In this document: positions 1 to 9,091 of the stretch, piece by piece
Numbering within the stretch: position 1 is the first letter of the stretch
How the letters are laid out: each line of letters opens with the position of its first letter
Assembly (NCBI GenBank): GCA_963715485.1
Contig: OY970244.1
Coordinates: 1,612,001-1,676,000, forward strand
Length of the DNA: 64,000 bases
Direction of reading: 5' to 3'
Origin: SG8-30 sp963715485
Lineage (GTDB): Bacteria > Pseudomonadota > Gammaproteobacteria > Steroidobacterales > Steroidobacteraceae
Translations under genes and position numbers: made by a program
The notes under the pieces: generated by a model
Database searches by the model: none
Told to the model about the DNA's origin: nothing
What the model saw: the letters and a program-made list of their open reading frames with translations, nothing else

Positions 1-705
1 GGTGGCGGACGGGTGCGAGCTGCGCGGCAAGCGGCTGGTTTCCATGCCTGTATTCAGGTACCAGGCGCCTGGATAGGTCAGCTGGTGCAGGGCCACGTCG
101 AACAGGCTCACGTCGATGTCGTGACCTTTGCCATCGCGCGCAACGCCCAGCAGGGCCGCGACGATCGCAAGCGCGGTAGTGATGCCGGTCATGTAGTCGA
201 CGATGGACAGCCCCATGCGCGCCGGCGGCGTGCCGGGTTCGCCGGTGACATGCAGAAATCCCGCCTCGGCCTGCATCAGGTAGTCATAGCCCGGCCAGCC
301 CTGGCGATCGTTGTCCCGGCCGTAGGCTGACAGGTGCGCGCAGATCAGCCTGGGGTTCACGTCGGCAAGATGCGCATAGGTCAGGCCCAGCTTGTCCGGC
401 TGGTCCCCTCGCAGGTTGTTGAGCACGACCTGGGCAGTGGCGGCCAGCTTGCGGAAGGCCGTGAGCCCTGCTTCTGTCTTCAGGTTCAGGCAAACGCTTT
501 TCTTGTTGTAGTTGAAGGCCTGGAAGAAATGACTGTCGTGCTCGCCGAGAAGCGGACCCATGCCCCGTGTGGCGTCGCCACCCTGGGCACGGTTCTCGAT
601 CTTGATGACCTCGGCACCCAGGTCGGCCAGAAACATCGACCCGTAGGGGCCCGCACCGAAGTTCTCGAAGGTCAGGACCCTGAAGCCGGACAGCGGCAGC
701 TTCAC
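1..705 (-). CDS. CaiB/BaiF class III CoA-transferase (partial)
   Basis: The gene starts with GTG at 705 and runs off the left edge, so only about the first 235 residues are present. The protein begins MKLPLSGFRVLTFENFGAGP and continues with a glycine/aspartate-rich stretch ending in LGAEVIKIEN, the standard opening of family III CoA-transferases (formyl-CoA transferase type), which move CoA between carboxylic acids through a catalytic Asp in the N-terminal half. The GTG overlaps the TGA of the upstream acyl-CoA dehydrogenase (GTGA), so it is the last visible gene of the MaoC / dehydrogenase / transferase operon. The likely role is activation of an organic acid for the two enzymes encoded upstream. 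The substrate cannot be read from the sequence. Family assignment is firm; the C-terminus is unseen. Confidence 0.88.
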   Translation of the reverse strand, partial: MKLPLSGFRVLTFENFGAGPYGSMFLADLGAEVIKIENRAQGGDATRGMGPLLGEHDSHFFQAFNYNKKSVCLNLKTEAGLTAFRKLAATAQVVLNNLRGDQPDKLGLTYAHLADVNPRLICAHLSAYGRDNDRQGWPGYDYLMQAEAGFLHVTGEPGTPPARMGLSIVDYMTGITTALAIVAALLGVARDGKGHDIDVSLFDVALHQLTYPGAWYLNTGMETSRLPRSSHPSAT

Positions 706-1878
706 GCCGGATTCCTCTCGACCAGCTGGCGCGAGATGATGATGCGCTGCATCTCGTTGGTGCCCTCGCCAATGCACATCAGCGGCGCATCGCGGTAATA
801 GCGCTCGACGTCGAAATCTACCGAGTAGCTGTAGCCGCCGAAGATCCGCATGGCGTCGAGACTGTTGGTGACCGCGGCCTCCGATGCAAAGAGCTTGGCC
901 ATGCCGGCCTCGAGGTCGCAGCGAACGCCGGTGTCGTACTTGCGTGCGGCCTGTTCCACCAGCAGCCTGGCAGCTTCGGCGCGGGTGGCCATGTCGGCCA
1001 GCTTCAGCTGGATGGCCTGGTGCTGGCAGATCGGCTTTCCAAAGGTCCGCCGCTGCTGCGCATAGCGCAGCGCCTCATTCAGGGCGCCAGTGGCAAGGCC
1101 GACGCCGCGGGCGGCGACGTTGATACGACCGAGTTCCAGTCCGCCGACGGTGTGCTGGAAGCCGCGGCCTTCCTCGCCACCGACCAGCCGCGTGGCCGGC
1201 ACGCGGTAATTGTCGAAGACGAGTTCCGCACTGTCGATGGAGCGATAGCCGAGCTTCTTCAGCTTGCGGCCAACCGTGAAGCCGTCGCCCTTTTCGCAGA
1301 CGAACAGGCTCATGCCGCGGTGCCGTGGCTGCGCCTCCGGGATCGGTCTTGACCAGAATGCCGAAACAGGTGCCGTAGATGCCGTTGGTGATCCAGGTCT
1401 TGGTGCCATTGATGACGTAGTCGTTGCCATCCCGCCTGGCGACGCTGCGGATGCCCTGCAGGTCGGTTCCCGCGTCGGGCTCGGTCAGGCCGATGCCACC
1501 GCGCAGTTCGCCGGTGGCGAAGCGCGGCAGGAGATCGCGTTTCTGCGCCTCGGTACCATTCCGCTCGACCGCCTGCGCCATGATCAGGTGCGAATTGAAG
1601 ATGCCTGTCGGCGCCATCCACGCCGCCGAGATAGCGGTAACGACCTTTGCATAACAGCTTGCAGAGAGACCAAGCCCGCCATACTCCTGGGAAATGGTCG
1701 CGCCGAACAGCCCGAGTTCCTTCATCTGCTCCACCAGGTCGAACGGATATTCGTCCGCCTGGTCGAACTTCTTCGCGATCGGTCGCACTTCTTTCTCGAT
1801 CCAGCGCTCGATGCTGTCGAGTACCTGCGCTTCCTCGTCTGTCTTCGCGCTTGCTGCAGGGCTGATCGCGTCGTTCAT
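702..1878 (-). CDS. Acyl-CoA dehydrogenase, frame broken by +1 shift
   Basis: This is an FAD-dependent acyl-CoA dehydrogenase of about 391 residues, the normal family length. ATG at 1878 has GAGGAG just upstream. The N-terminal helical domain contains FGATISQEYGGLGLS, the middle domain GIGLTEPDAGTDLQGIRS and TKTWITNG, and the C-terminal domain RRTFGKPICQHQAIQ, LDAMRIFGGYSYS and GEGTNEMQR (candidate catalytic Glu just before GTNE). The frame breaks at about 1337-1342: residues ...VKTDP are in one frame and EAQPRHRGMSLFVCEKG in the next, and removing one base from CCCGG restores a perfect protein. It is the second gene of the operon, 13 bases after the MaoC stop, and overlaps the CoA-transferase start. 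The shift is probably a sequencing indel. Confidence 0.9.
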
Positions 1879-1891
1879 GTCGGGCTCCTCA

Positions 1892-2407
1892 TCATGCGTT
1901 CTTGTCTTCGACCCCGTGACCGCGCCGCGGCACCAGGATGGTGCGATCGAAGGTGCAGACGACCGTTCCATCCTGGTTCCTGCCCACGGTGCGTACGGTC
2001 ACGATGCCGGCATTCGGGCGGCTCTTGGAATCCCGCGTCTCGAGCACCTCGGTTTCCGCATAAAGCGTGTCGCCCGGGAACACCGGATGAGTCAAGCGGA
2101 TCTCCTTCCACCCCAGGTTGGCGATGGCCTTCTGGCTGACGTCGGTCACGCTCATGCCAACCAGCATGGCAACGGTCAGGGGACTGGCAACCACTGTCCG
2201 CCCGAACTCGCTGGCTTTGGCGTATTGCTGGTCGAAGTGCAGTGGGTGGGTGTTCATGGTCAGCAAGGTGAACCAGGTGTTGTCAGTCTCGGTAATGGTG
2301 CGGCCCGGGCGATGCTCGTAGACGTCGCCAACGGCGAATTCCTCGTAGTAGCGGCCGAAGGACTCACGGTAGCGTTGCGGTCCGATCTGTGTGGGCTGGT
2401 GGGTCAT
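1892..2407 (-). CDS. MaoC-family acyl-CoA hydratase
   Basis: This 171-residue protein starts MTHQPTQIGPQRYRESFGRY. The motif DVYEHRPGRTITETDNTWFT followed by HPLHFDQQYA is typical of MaoC/hot-dog hydratases, with the catalytic Asp/His region in NTHPLHFD, and FPGDTLYAETEVLE is the conserved later segment. Close relatives include mesaconyl-CoA hydratase and other (R)-specific enoyl-CoA hydratases. It is the first gene of the minus-strand operon, followed 13 bases later by the acyl-CoA dehydrogenase, so it probably hydrates the enoyl-CoA that enzyme makes. The ATG at 2407 is chosen because the protein begins well there; a longer in-frame extension upstream has no similarity and would run through the regulator palindrome. 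Confidence 0.88.
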   Translation of the reverse strand: MTHQPTQIGPQRYRESFGRYYEEFAVGDVYEHRPGRTITETDNTWFTLLTMNTHPLHFDQQYAKASEFGRTVVASPLTVAMLVGMSVTDVSQKAIANLGWKEIRLTHPVFPGDTLYAETEVLETRDSKSRPNAGIVTVRTVGRNQDGTVVCTFDRTILVPRRGHGVEDKNA

Positions 2408-2500
2408 GAGCGAGCTCCGATCGCGTAGGCCCGGCCTCGTCGGCGGGCGGGGAAGTGCGGGCTGCCCGGGGCTCCAGTATGATGCGGGGATCCGGGCCAG

Positions 2501-2512
2501 TTGTCCGGACAA
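2501..2512. promoter_or_regulatory. Perfect palindrome TTGTCCGGACAA, candidate GntR operator
   Basis: A 12-base perfect dyad lies in the divergent gap between the MaoC operon (start 2407) and the GntR gene (start 2568). Its 10-base core TGTCCGGACA recurs at 11440-11449, ahead of the isochorismatase operon. GntR regulators commonly bind short dyads next to their own gene. The assignment is inferred from position and symmetry. Confidence 0.55.
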
Positions 2513-2567
2513 AGCGTAGGTTTGAGTCCCCTCCGTGTCAATTCGGGATTCGCCAGCGGAGAGTGCG

Positions 2568-3350
2568 ATGAGCCGTGTCCCGAGGCCGAAAGACGTTCCC
2601 GGCAAGCGTTACCAGCAGGTCGCGGAGTCCCTGCTCGGGGACATGCGCGCCGGCCGGCTGGCCGTCGGCGACAGCCTCCCCGGGGAACTCGAGCTGGTCG
2701 AAAGCTTCGGCGTCAGCCGGCATACCGTTCGCGAAGCGCTGCGCCGCCTGGAGGAGTTGGGTCTCATCGGACGACGCCAGGGTGTCGGTACGGTCGTCCT
2801 GGCCCGCGAACCCACGCGGTCGTATGTCCAGTCGGTGCCAACGCCCGCCGCACTGCTGCAATACCCGGAAGGCAACAAGCTCGTGCTGCGGTCGAGCGAG
2901 CCGGTCAGGGCGACTAGGGCGCTGGCGCGGCTGATCGGCTGCAAGACCGGATCGCAGTGGCAGCGGGTCTCCTGCCTGCGCCAGTTTGCAGACGAGCGTC
3001 CGCCTATCTGCTGGGTGGATATCTACCTGCTGCCGGAGCACGAGAGCATCGTGCAGTCGATCGGCAGGCGCCCCGGGCTGGTGCATGAGCTGATCGAGCA
3101 GGGCTTCGGGGAGCAGGTCGCCGCCGTGGACATCAGCATCATGGCCCGTGCCGTGCCCGCACGCATGAGCGACGCACTTCGGGTCGAAGCGGGAACGCCG
3201 AGCCTGACCGTGGTGCGACGCTATCGCGGAGCACGGCGCCGGCTGTTCATGGCCTCCGTTTCCGAGCACCCGGGAGACCGCTTCACCTACGCGCTCAGCC
3301 TCGAGCGCGGGTGGCAGTCAGGCGGTTCGGCAGTCTGGAGCAGTCGTTGA
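2568..3350 (+). CDS. GntR-family transcriptional regulator with UTRA domain
   Basis: This 260-residue regulator has an N-terminal winged helix at about residues 12-75 (YQQVAESLLGDMRAGRLAVG, then LPGELELVESFGVSRHTVRE, ALRRLEELGLIGRRQGVGT). A C-terminal UTRA ligand-binding domain spans about residues 95-240 (RQFADERPPICWVDIYLLPE, DALRVEAGTPSLTVVRRYRG), which places it in the HutC subfamily. ATG at 2568 follows GGAGAG. It faces the acyl-CoA operon and is followed 10 bases later by the CitE-like lyase gene. It probably senses an acyl-CoA or organic acid of this pathway and controls both sides of the divergent promoter through the palindrome at 2501-2512. Family is certain; ligand and target are inferred. 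Confidence 0.9.
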   Translation: MSRVPRPKDVPGKRYQQVAESLLGDMRAGRLAVGDSLPGELELVESFGVSRHTVREALRRLEELGLIGRRQGVGTVVLAREPTRSYVQSVPTPAALLQYPEGNKLVLRSSEPVRATRALARLIGCKTGSQWQRVSCLRQFADERPPICWVDIYLLPEHESIVQSIGRRPGLVHELIEQGFGEQVAAVDISIMARAVPARMSDALRVEAGTPSLTVVRRYRGARRRLFMASVSEHPGDRFTYALSLERGWQSGGSAVWSSR

Positions 3351-3360
3351 GGTGACGCAA

Positions 3361-4254
3361 ATGAAGACGACAATCGATATCCCGCTGCGCAGCATGCTGT
3401 TCGTGCCTGGCAACCATGCCCGGCGCCTGGACAAGGCCTTCGGCTGCGGGGCGGATGCCGTCATCATCGACCTCGAAGATGCGGTGCCGGCGGCGGACAA
3501 GGCCACGGCGCGGACAGCCGCGGCGGCGGCGGTCGCAGAGCGCCGGCCGGCAGCAGCCTTTGTCCGCATCAACGCGATTCCTGGAGCGGACTGGCGGGAT
3601 GACCTGCTGGCTGTGGTCGGGCCGGGTCTCACGGGCGTCATGCTGCCCAAGGCCGAGAACGTCGACCAGCTGTTGGCCGCCGATGCAGCGATCTCGAAAA
3701 TCGAGCAACAGCGCGGCATGAGCACCGGGGCAGTGGAGTTGTTGCCGCTGATCGAGAGCGCCCGCGGCGTCGAATCGCTCAGCACACTCGCCGGCGCCTG
3801 CGCGCGGGTGCGGCGGCTGTCCTTCGGAGTGGCCGACTACGGCCTCGACCTCGGGTTGCAGGCGTCTCCCACCGAGGCCGAGCTCGACTACATCCGCGCG
3901 CGTCTTACCCACGTCTCGCGGGCGGCAGGCCTGCAGCCGCCGATCGACAGCGTGGTCGTCGAGATCCGGGATCCCGAGCGGTTCCGGGCTTCGGCCGCAC
4001 GGGGCCGCAGCTTTGGCATGGCAGGCAAGCTCTGCATCCACCCGGACCAGGTGCCGCTGGCGACGGAGGTCTTCTCACCCACTGCCGGCGAGGTGGAGCG
4101 TGCGCGGGCGATCGTTTCCGCGTTCGAAGCAGCACAATCAGCAGGCTCCGCCGCGCTGAGTGTCGGCGGCGAATTCGTCGACCTGCCGGTGGTCGAGCGC
4201 GCTCGCCGGGTACTGGCCGCGGCGGAGGCCACTGCGGGTGTCAGCCGAACGTGA
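3361..4254 (+). CDS. HpcH/HpaI aldolase / citrate lyase beta (CitE-like) protein
   Basis: This 297-residue TIM-barrel lyase begins MKTTIDIPLRSMLFVPGNHA. RSMLFVPG, DAVIIDLEDAV, VMLPKAE, ELLPLIES, GVADYGLDLG and GMAGKLCIHPDQV are the family signature segments, including the Arg, Glu and Asp positions that bind Mg2+ and the acyl-CoA. Relatives cleave malyl-CoA, beta-methylmalyl-CoA or citramalyl-CoA. The ATG at 3361 is preferred over an in-frame GTG at 3352 because GAGGTG (3349-3354) is well placed as its ribosome site. It is co-transcribed with the GntR gene. Together with the divergent dehydrogenase, hydratase and CoA-transferase it suggests breakdown of a short dicarboxylic acid. Confidence 0.87.
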   Translation: MKTTIDIPLRSMLFVPGNHARRLDKAFGCGADAVIIDLEDAVPAADKATARTAAAAAVAERRPAAAFVRINAIPGADWRDDLLAVVGPGLTGVMLPKAENVDQLLAADAAISKIEQQRGMSTGAVELLPLIESARGVESLSTLAGACARVRRLSFGVADYGLDLGLQASPTEAELDYIRARLTHVSRAAGLQPPIDSVVVEIRDPERFRASAARGRSFGMAGKLCIHPDQVPLATEVFSPTAGEVERARAIVSAFEAAQSAGSAALSVGGEFVDLPVVERARRVLAAAEATAGVSRT

Positions 4255-4333
4255 TGCAAGTCACGCGCCGGCCATCGGCGGGTCGGCTAACATATTGCTC
4301 CATTTGCCAGCCTGACCGGAAAAACCCGCCTGC

Positions 4334-5236
4334 ATGACAACCCTGACCCACCTCCAGCGGCTCGAGGCCGAGAGCATCCAGATCATGCGCGAGGTCGTCG
4401 CCGAGTGCGACAACCCGGTCATGCTCTATTCGGTCGGCAAGGACAGCGCGGCGATGCTGCATGTCGCCATGAAGGCGTTCTATCCGGCCAAGCCGCCGTT
4501 TCCGCTGCTGCACGTCGATACGACGTGGAAGTTCCGCGAAATGATTGCCTTCCGTGACCAGTTGGTGGAGACCCTCGGGGTCAAGCTCCTGGTGCACATC
4601 AATCAGGACGGCCTCGAGAAAGGCGTGGGGCCGTTCACGCATGGCTCGGCCGTGCATACCGACGTCATGAAGACGCAAGGGCTGAAACAGGCGCTCGATC
4701 TGCACAAGTTCGACGCCGCCTTTGGCGGCGCGCGCCGCGACGAAGAGAAGTCGCGGGCCAAGGAGCGGATTTTCTCTTTCCGCTCGGCGCAGCATCGCTG
4801 GGACCCGAAGCTCCAGCGTCCGGAGCTCTGGCGGCTCTACAACACCCGCAAGCACAAGGGCGAGAGCCTGCGGGTGTTCCCGATGTCGAACTGGACCGAG
4901 CTCGATATCTGGCAGTACATCTACCTGGAGAAGATCCCGATAGTACCGCTCTACCTGGCCGCCGAGCGGCCGGTGGTCGAGCGGGACGGCACGCTGATCA
5001 TGGTGGACGACGAGCGCATGCCGCTGAAACCCGGCGAGCAGCCGCTGATGAAGAGGGTCCGCTTCCGCACGCTCGGCTGCTATCCCCTGACTGGCGCCAT
5101 CGAGAGCGAGGCCGACACGCTGCCCGCCATCATCCAGGAGATGCTGCTGACCACGACCTCGGAGCGGCAGGGTCGCGTGATCGACCATGACTCGGCCGCC
5201 TCCATGGAGAAGAAGAAGCAGGAGGGGTACTTCTGA
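4334..5236 (+). CDS. cysD: Sulfate adenylyltransferase small subunit CysD
   Basis: The 300-residue protein has family-standard length. It makes adenosine 5'-phosphosulfate from ATP and sulfate together with the GTPase CysN. The PP-loop is seen in PVMLYSVGKDSAAMLH (about residues 33-48), followed by PLLHVDTTWKFREM, the conserved GGARRDEEKSRAKER, NWTELDIWQYI and the C-terminal RFRTLGCYPLTGA. The stop TGA shares its A with the ATG of cysNC (TGATG), so the two subunits are translationally coupled. No dedicated regulatory site could be recognised in the 79-base upstream gap. The assignment is very secure. Confidence 0.97.
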   Translation: MTTLTHLQRLEAESIQIMREVVAECDNPVMLYSVGKDSAAMLHVAMKAFYPAKPPFPLLHVDTTWKFREMIAFRDQLVETLGVKLLVHINQDGLEKGVGPFTHGSAVHTDVMKTQGLKQALDLHKFDAAFGGARRDEEKSRAKERIFSFRSAQHRWDPKLQRPELWRLYNTRKHKGESLRVFPMSNWTELDIWQYIYLEKIPIVPLYLAAERPVVERDGTLIMVDDERMPLKPGEQPLMKRVRFRTLGCYPLTGAIESEADTLPAIIQEMLLTTTSERQGRVIDHDSAASMEKKKQEGYF

Positions 5237-7140
5237 TGTCGCACAAGTCGGACCTGATCGCCGAGGACATCGAACGCTACCTGGAGGTTCATCAGCACAA
5301 GAGCCTGCTGCGGTTCATCACCTGCGGCAGCGTCGACGATGGCAAGAGCACGCTGATTGGCCGCCTGCTGTACGAGTCGAAGATGATCTTCGAGGACCAG
5401 CTGGCGGCGCTGGAGGCGGATTCAAAGAAGGTCGGCACGCAGGGCGGAGACATTGACTTCGCGCTGCTGGTCGATGGCCTGGCCGCCGAACGCGAACAGG
5501 GCATCACCATCGACGTGGCCTACCGGTTCTTTTCGACCGAGAAACGCAAGTTCATCGTCGCCGACACGCCCGGGCATGAGCAATACACCCGCAACATGGC
5601 CACCGGTGCGTCGACCGCGGACCTGGCGGTCATCCTCATCGATGCGCGCAAGGGCGTGCTGTCACAGACCCGCCGGCATAGCTACATCGTCTCGCTGCTT
5701 GGCATCCGGCACGTGGTGCTCGCCGTGAACAAGATGGACGCGGTCGGATACGGGCACGAGGTGTTCGAGGCCATCGTCACCGAGTACCGCGAGTTCGCCC
5801 GGCGCCTGGGTCTCGAGGACATCACCGCCATCCCGATGTCGGCCCTGAAAGGCGACAACGTCACCGAGGCCAGCGACAGGATGCCCTGGTACTACGGGCC
5901 GACCGTGATGCAGCACCTCGAGGCGGTCGAAATCGAAGAGGGCCTGCAGCAACGGCCGTTCAGGTTGCCGGTGCAGTGGGTCAACCGGCCGGACCAGGAT
6001 TTCCGCGGGTTCGCCGGTACCGTCGCCGGAGGGGTCGTGCGTCCAGGTGACCTGGTTCGCGTCCTGCCGTCGGGTCGGCAAAGCAAGGTCGCGCGAATCG
6101 TGGCCCAGGACGGCGACCTGCAGGAGGCCGTGGATGGTCAGTCCATCACCCTGACCCTCGAGGACGAGGTCGACGTGAGCCGGGGCGACGTGCTTGCCGC
6201 CGGATCCGCGCCCCCGGGGGTAGCCGACCAGTTCCAGGTGACCATGATCTGGATGCACGAGGAGCACATGCTGCCGGGCCGACCCTACCTGATGAAGATC
6301 GGGCCACGGATGCTCAACGCCAGTATCACCGATCTCCGCTATCGCGTTAACGTGAACACGATGGAGCACGTGGCGGCCAAGCAGCTCGAGCTCAACGAGA
6401 TCGGCGTCTGCAACCTCAGTACCGACCGGCCCATTCCTTTCGATGCCTACGACGACAACCGCGAGACCGGCGGCTTCATATTCATCGACAAGCTCACCAA
6501 CGACACGGTCGGCGCCGGACTGATCCACTTTGCCCTGCGCCGTTCGGACAACGTCCACTGGCAGGCGCTCGACGTCAACAAGCAGGTCCGCGCCGCGCAG
6601 AAGGGACAGAAGTCCTGCGTACTGTGGTTCACGGGCCTGTCGGGTGCCGGCAAGTCGACGATCGCCAACCTGGTGGAAAAGCGGCTGCTCGCCCTCGGCC
6701 GGCACACCTACGCGCTCGACGGCGACAACGTTCGACATGGTCTAAACAAGGACCTGGGCTTCACCGAGGCGGACCGGGTCGAGAACATCCGGCGGGTTGC
6801 CGAGGTGTCCAAGCTGATGGTGGACGCGGGCCTGATCGTGCTGGTGTCGTTCATCTCGCCGTTTCGCTCGGAGCGACGGATGGCGCGTGAACTCCTGGAC
6901 GATGGCGAGTTCCTCGAGGTCTACGTCGACACGTCGCTGGCCGAGGCGGAGAAGCGCGACCCGAAGGGCCTCTACCGCAAGGCACGGCTGGGGCAGATCA
7001 AGAACTTCACCGGCATCGATTCGCCGTATGAGCCGCCGGAGCACGCGGAACTCAGGCTCAACACGACGGACATGTCGGCGGAACAAGCCGCCGACGTGGT
7101 CATCGCGAAGCTTTCGGAAGCGGGGCTGCTAAGCGGCTGA
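5236..7140 (+). CDS. cysNC: Fused CysN GTPase subunit and CysC APS kinase
   Basis: This 634-residue bifunctional protein completes sulfate activation to PAPS in the cytoplasm. Residues 1 to about 435 are an EF-Tu-like GTPase: CGSVDDGKSTLIGRLL (G1), DTPGHEQYTRNMATGAS (G3) and AVNKMDAVGYG (G4), then beta-barrel domains. From about residue 455 there is an APS kinase: WFTGLSGAGKSTIANLVEK (Walker A), YALDGDNVRHGLNKDLGF, VSFISPFRSERRMAR and DPKGLYRKARLGQIKNFTGI. CysN-CysC fusions are known in many proteobacteria. It overlaps cysD by one base. No reductive genes follow, so the rest of assimilation must be elsewhere. Confidence 0.97.
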   Translation: MSHKSDLIAEDIERYLEVHQHKSLLRFITCGSVDDGKSTLIGRLLYESKMIFEDQLAALEADSKKVGTQGGDIDFALLVDGLAAEREQGITIDVAYRFFSTEKRKFIVADTPGHEQYTRNMATGASTADLAVILIDARKGVLSQTRRHSYIVSLLGIRHVVLAVNKMDAVGYGHEVFEAIVTEYREFARRLGLEDITAIPMSALKGDNVTEASDRMPWYYGPTVMQHLEAVEIEEGLQQRPFRLPVQWVNRPDQDFRGFAGTVAGGVVRPGDLVRVLPSGRQSKVARIVAQDGDLQEAVDGQSITLTLEDEVDVSRGDVLAAGSAPPGVADQFQVTMIWMHEEHMLPGRPYLMKIGPRMLNASITDLRYRVNVNTMEHVAAKQLELNEIGVCNLSTDRPIPFDAYDDNRETGGFIFIDKLTNDTVGAGLIHFALRRSDNVHWQALDVNKQVRAAQKGQKSCVLWFTGLSGAGKSTIANLVEKRLLALGRHTYALDGDNVRHGLNKDLGFTEADRVENIRRVAEVSKLMVDAGLIVLVSFISPFRSERRMARELLDDGEFLEVYVDTSLAEAEKRDPKGLYRKARLGQIKNFTGIDSPYEPPEHAELRLNTTDMSAEQAADVVIAKLSEAGLLSG

Positions 7141-7204
7141 TCGCAGTCCCGGCTACCGGTGCAGGTCCGTCGGTGCGGACTCCTGAGGGGAGGGGAGGAC
7201 GGCT

Positions 7205-7975
7205 ATGCGCGAGGCTCGACGCGAACTGCAAGGTCGCACGGTGCTGTTGACGGGCGCCTCGCGCGGTCTCGGGGCTCACATGGCAAGGACCCTTGCCTCC
7301 GCAGGCGCCCGGGTCGCGCTCGCCGCCAGGAACCAGATCGCCCTGGAGCGCGTGGCCGAGGCGATCCGCTCGAGCGGCGGCGAAGCCTTTGTCGCGCAGT
7401 TGGACCTGCTTTCCGCGGCGTCGATCAATGCCGCGATCGACTCGGTCGAGGCTGGCTTCGGCCCCATCGATATCCTGGTCAATAACGCCGGCATTACGGC
7501 CAGCGCGCCGGTTCTCGAGCACTCTGAGTCAGATTGGGACGCAGTGCTGGCAACCAACCTCAAGGCCCCATTCCTGGTCGCAACCGAGGTCGCCCGCAGG
7601 ATGCGCTTGCGCGGGCACGGCGGTTCGATCGTCAACGTGGCCTCGATCCTGGGCCTGCGCCAGGCGGGCTCGGTAGCGGCGTATTCGGCGTCGAAGTCGG
7701 CGCTGATACAGTTGACCAGGACCCTGGCGCTGGAGTTGGCGAGATACGGTATCCGGGTGAACGCGATCGCTCCGGGCTACATCGAGACCGATATCAATCG
7801 CGAGTTCTTCGCGACCGAAGCGGGCCGGGCGCTGATCAAGCGCATTCCCCAGCGTCGCCTCGGCAGGCCCCAGGATCTCGATGGTCCGCTGCTGCTGCTT
7901 GCCGGGGACGCCTCGGCATTCATGACCGGCAGCGTCGTCGTCGTCGACGGCGGGCATCTGGTGAATTCCCTGTGA
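7205..7975 (+). CDS. SDR-family NAD(P)-dependent oxidoreductase
   Basis: This 256-residue classical short-chain dehydrogenase shows the cofactor motif TGASRGLG (about residues 16-23), NNAG in DILVNNAGITAS, the catalytic Ser in VNVASILG and the YxxxK pair in VAAYSASKSALIQ. IAPGYIETDIN and GSVVVVDGGHL close the fold. A strong GAGGGGAGG ribosome site precedes ATG 7205. It lies 64 bases after cysNC and 31 bases before the phosphotransferase gene, probably co-transcribed with the latter. Such SDR plus ACAD10-like kinase pairs are common in acyl-CoA and hydroxyacid catabolism. Substrate unknown. Confidence 0.9.
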   Translation: MREARRELQGRTVLLTGASRGLGAHMARTLASAGARVALAARNQIALERVAEAIRSSGGEAFVAQLDLLSAASINAAIDSVEAGFGPIDILVNNAGITASAPVLEHSESDWDAVLATNLKAPFLVATEVARRMRLRGHGGSIVNVASILGLRQAGSVAAYSASKSALIQLTRTLALELARYGIRVNAIAPGYIETDINREFFATEAGRALIKRIPQRRLGRPQDLDGPLLLLAGDASAFMTGSVVVVDGGHLVNSL

Positions 7976-8006
7976 CTCGCTGCAGTGCGGGCACCGGTAC
8001 CGGGCG

Positions 8007-9077
8007 ATGAGCGGCCTGCAATCCGTGCCCGGAGCCGGCCCGGTCCGCCGCGGCTTCGAGTTCGACCCGGGCCGCCTGGACGAATACCTGAGGCAACGCC
8101 TGGCGGATTACTCGGGACCGCTATCCGTGTCCCAGTTCGAGGGCGGGCAGTCCAACCCGACCTACCTGCTGTCCACGCCGGGACGGCGCTACGTGCTGCG
8201 GCGCAAGCCGCCTGGCCGGCTGCTGCCCTCGGCGCATGCCGTAGAGCGCGAATATCGCGTGATCTCGGCGCTTGGCTCCTCGAGCGACGTGCCCGTGCCA
8301 CGCGCGCTGTTGCTGTGCGAAGACGACAGCGTCGTCGGCACGGCGTTCTACGTGATGGAATGGGTTGCGGGCCGGATCCTGCGCGACCCCGGCTTCCCGG
8401 AAGTGGCGCCTGCCGACCGTCCGGCGCACAGCGCAGTGATCATCGACGCGCTGGCGAGGTTGCACGGTGCCGACCTGATCGAGGCCGGCCTCGCGGATTT
8501 CGGGCGTCACGGTGGCTACGTGGCGCGGCAGTTCGCACGCTGGTCGCAGCAGTACCTGCAGGACGAAGCCGCCGGTCGGGTCGAGGCGATGGACCGGCTG
8601 GTGGAATGGCTGCCGACGCGCATGCCGGCGGCCGTTGAAACCCGCGTGGTGCACGGCGACTACCGCTGCGACAACCTCGTCTTTCACCCGTCACAGCCGC
8701 GGGTGCTGGCGATACTCGATTGGGAGCTCGCGACGCTGGGCGATCCGCTGGCCGACTTCGCCTATTACCTGATGATCTATCGAATGCCGAACGCCGGCGT
8801 GCCGGGCCTGGCCGGACGCGACCTGTCGGCGCTGAACCTGCCGGACGAGGCGGCCTGCGTCGAGACGTATTGCCGGCTGACCGGACGCAGCGGCATTGCC
8901 GACCTTGATTTCTACGTGGCCTTCAACCTGTTCAAGCTGGCGGCCGTGTTGCACGGCATTCGCGGCCGGGTGCTGCGCGGCACCGCCGCGGGCGCGCAGG
9001 CCCGGGAATACGCCGCGAAGGTCGAGCCGCTCGCCGAGCTGGCCTGGCTGCAGGCGGAGCGGGCGATGCGGTCCTGA
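8007..9077 (+). CDS. Phosphotransferase family protein (APH fold, ACAD10/11-like)
   Basis: The 356-residue protein has an aminoglycoside-phosphotransferase/choline-kinase fold. VSQFEGGQSNPTYLL gives the nucleotide loop, RRYVLRRKPPG the ATP-binding Lys, VVHGDYRCDNLVFHP the catalytic loop with Asp, and ILDWELATLGDPLADFAYYL the metal-binding Asp. This subgroup matches the kinase domain of ACAD10/11 proteins, which phosphorylate 4-hydroxyacyl-CoAs in lactone or hydroxyacid breakdown, rather than true antibiotic kinases. The preceding SDR gene supports a catabolic role. Exact substrate is inferred only from the family. Confidence 0.88.
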   Translation: MSGLQSVPGAGPVRRGFEFDPGRLDEYLRQRLADYSGPLSVSQFEGGQSNPTYLLSTPGRRYVLRRKPPGRLLPSAHAVEREYRVISALGSSSDVPVPRALLLCEDDSVVGTAFYVMEWVAGRILRDPGFPEVAPADRPAHSAVIIDALARLHGADLIEAGLADFGRHGGYVARQFARWSQQYLQDEAAGRVEAMDRLVEWLPTRMPAAVETRVVHGDYRCDNLVFHPSQPRVLAILDWELATLGDPLADFAYYLMIYRMPNAGVPGLAGRDLSALNLPDEAACVETYCRLTGRSGIADLDFYVAFNLFKLAAVLHGIRGRVLRGTAAGAQAREYAAKVEPLAELAWLQAERAMRS

Positions 9078-9091
9078 AGCTGTCTGCGGCG

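Noticed and set aside
8007..9077. Aminoglycoside resistance kinase
   Set aside because: The protein belongs to the ACAD10/11-like phosphotransferase group by its HGDYRCDN and DWELATLGDPLAD motifs, and the neighbours are catabolic.
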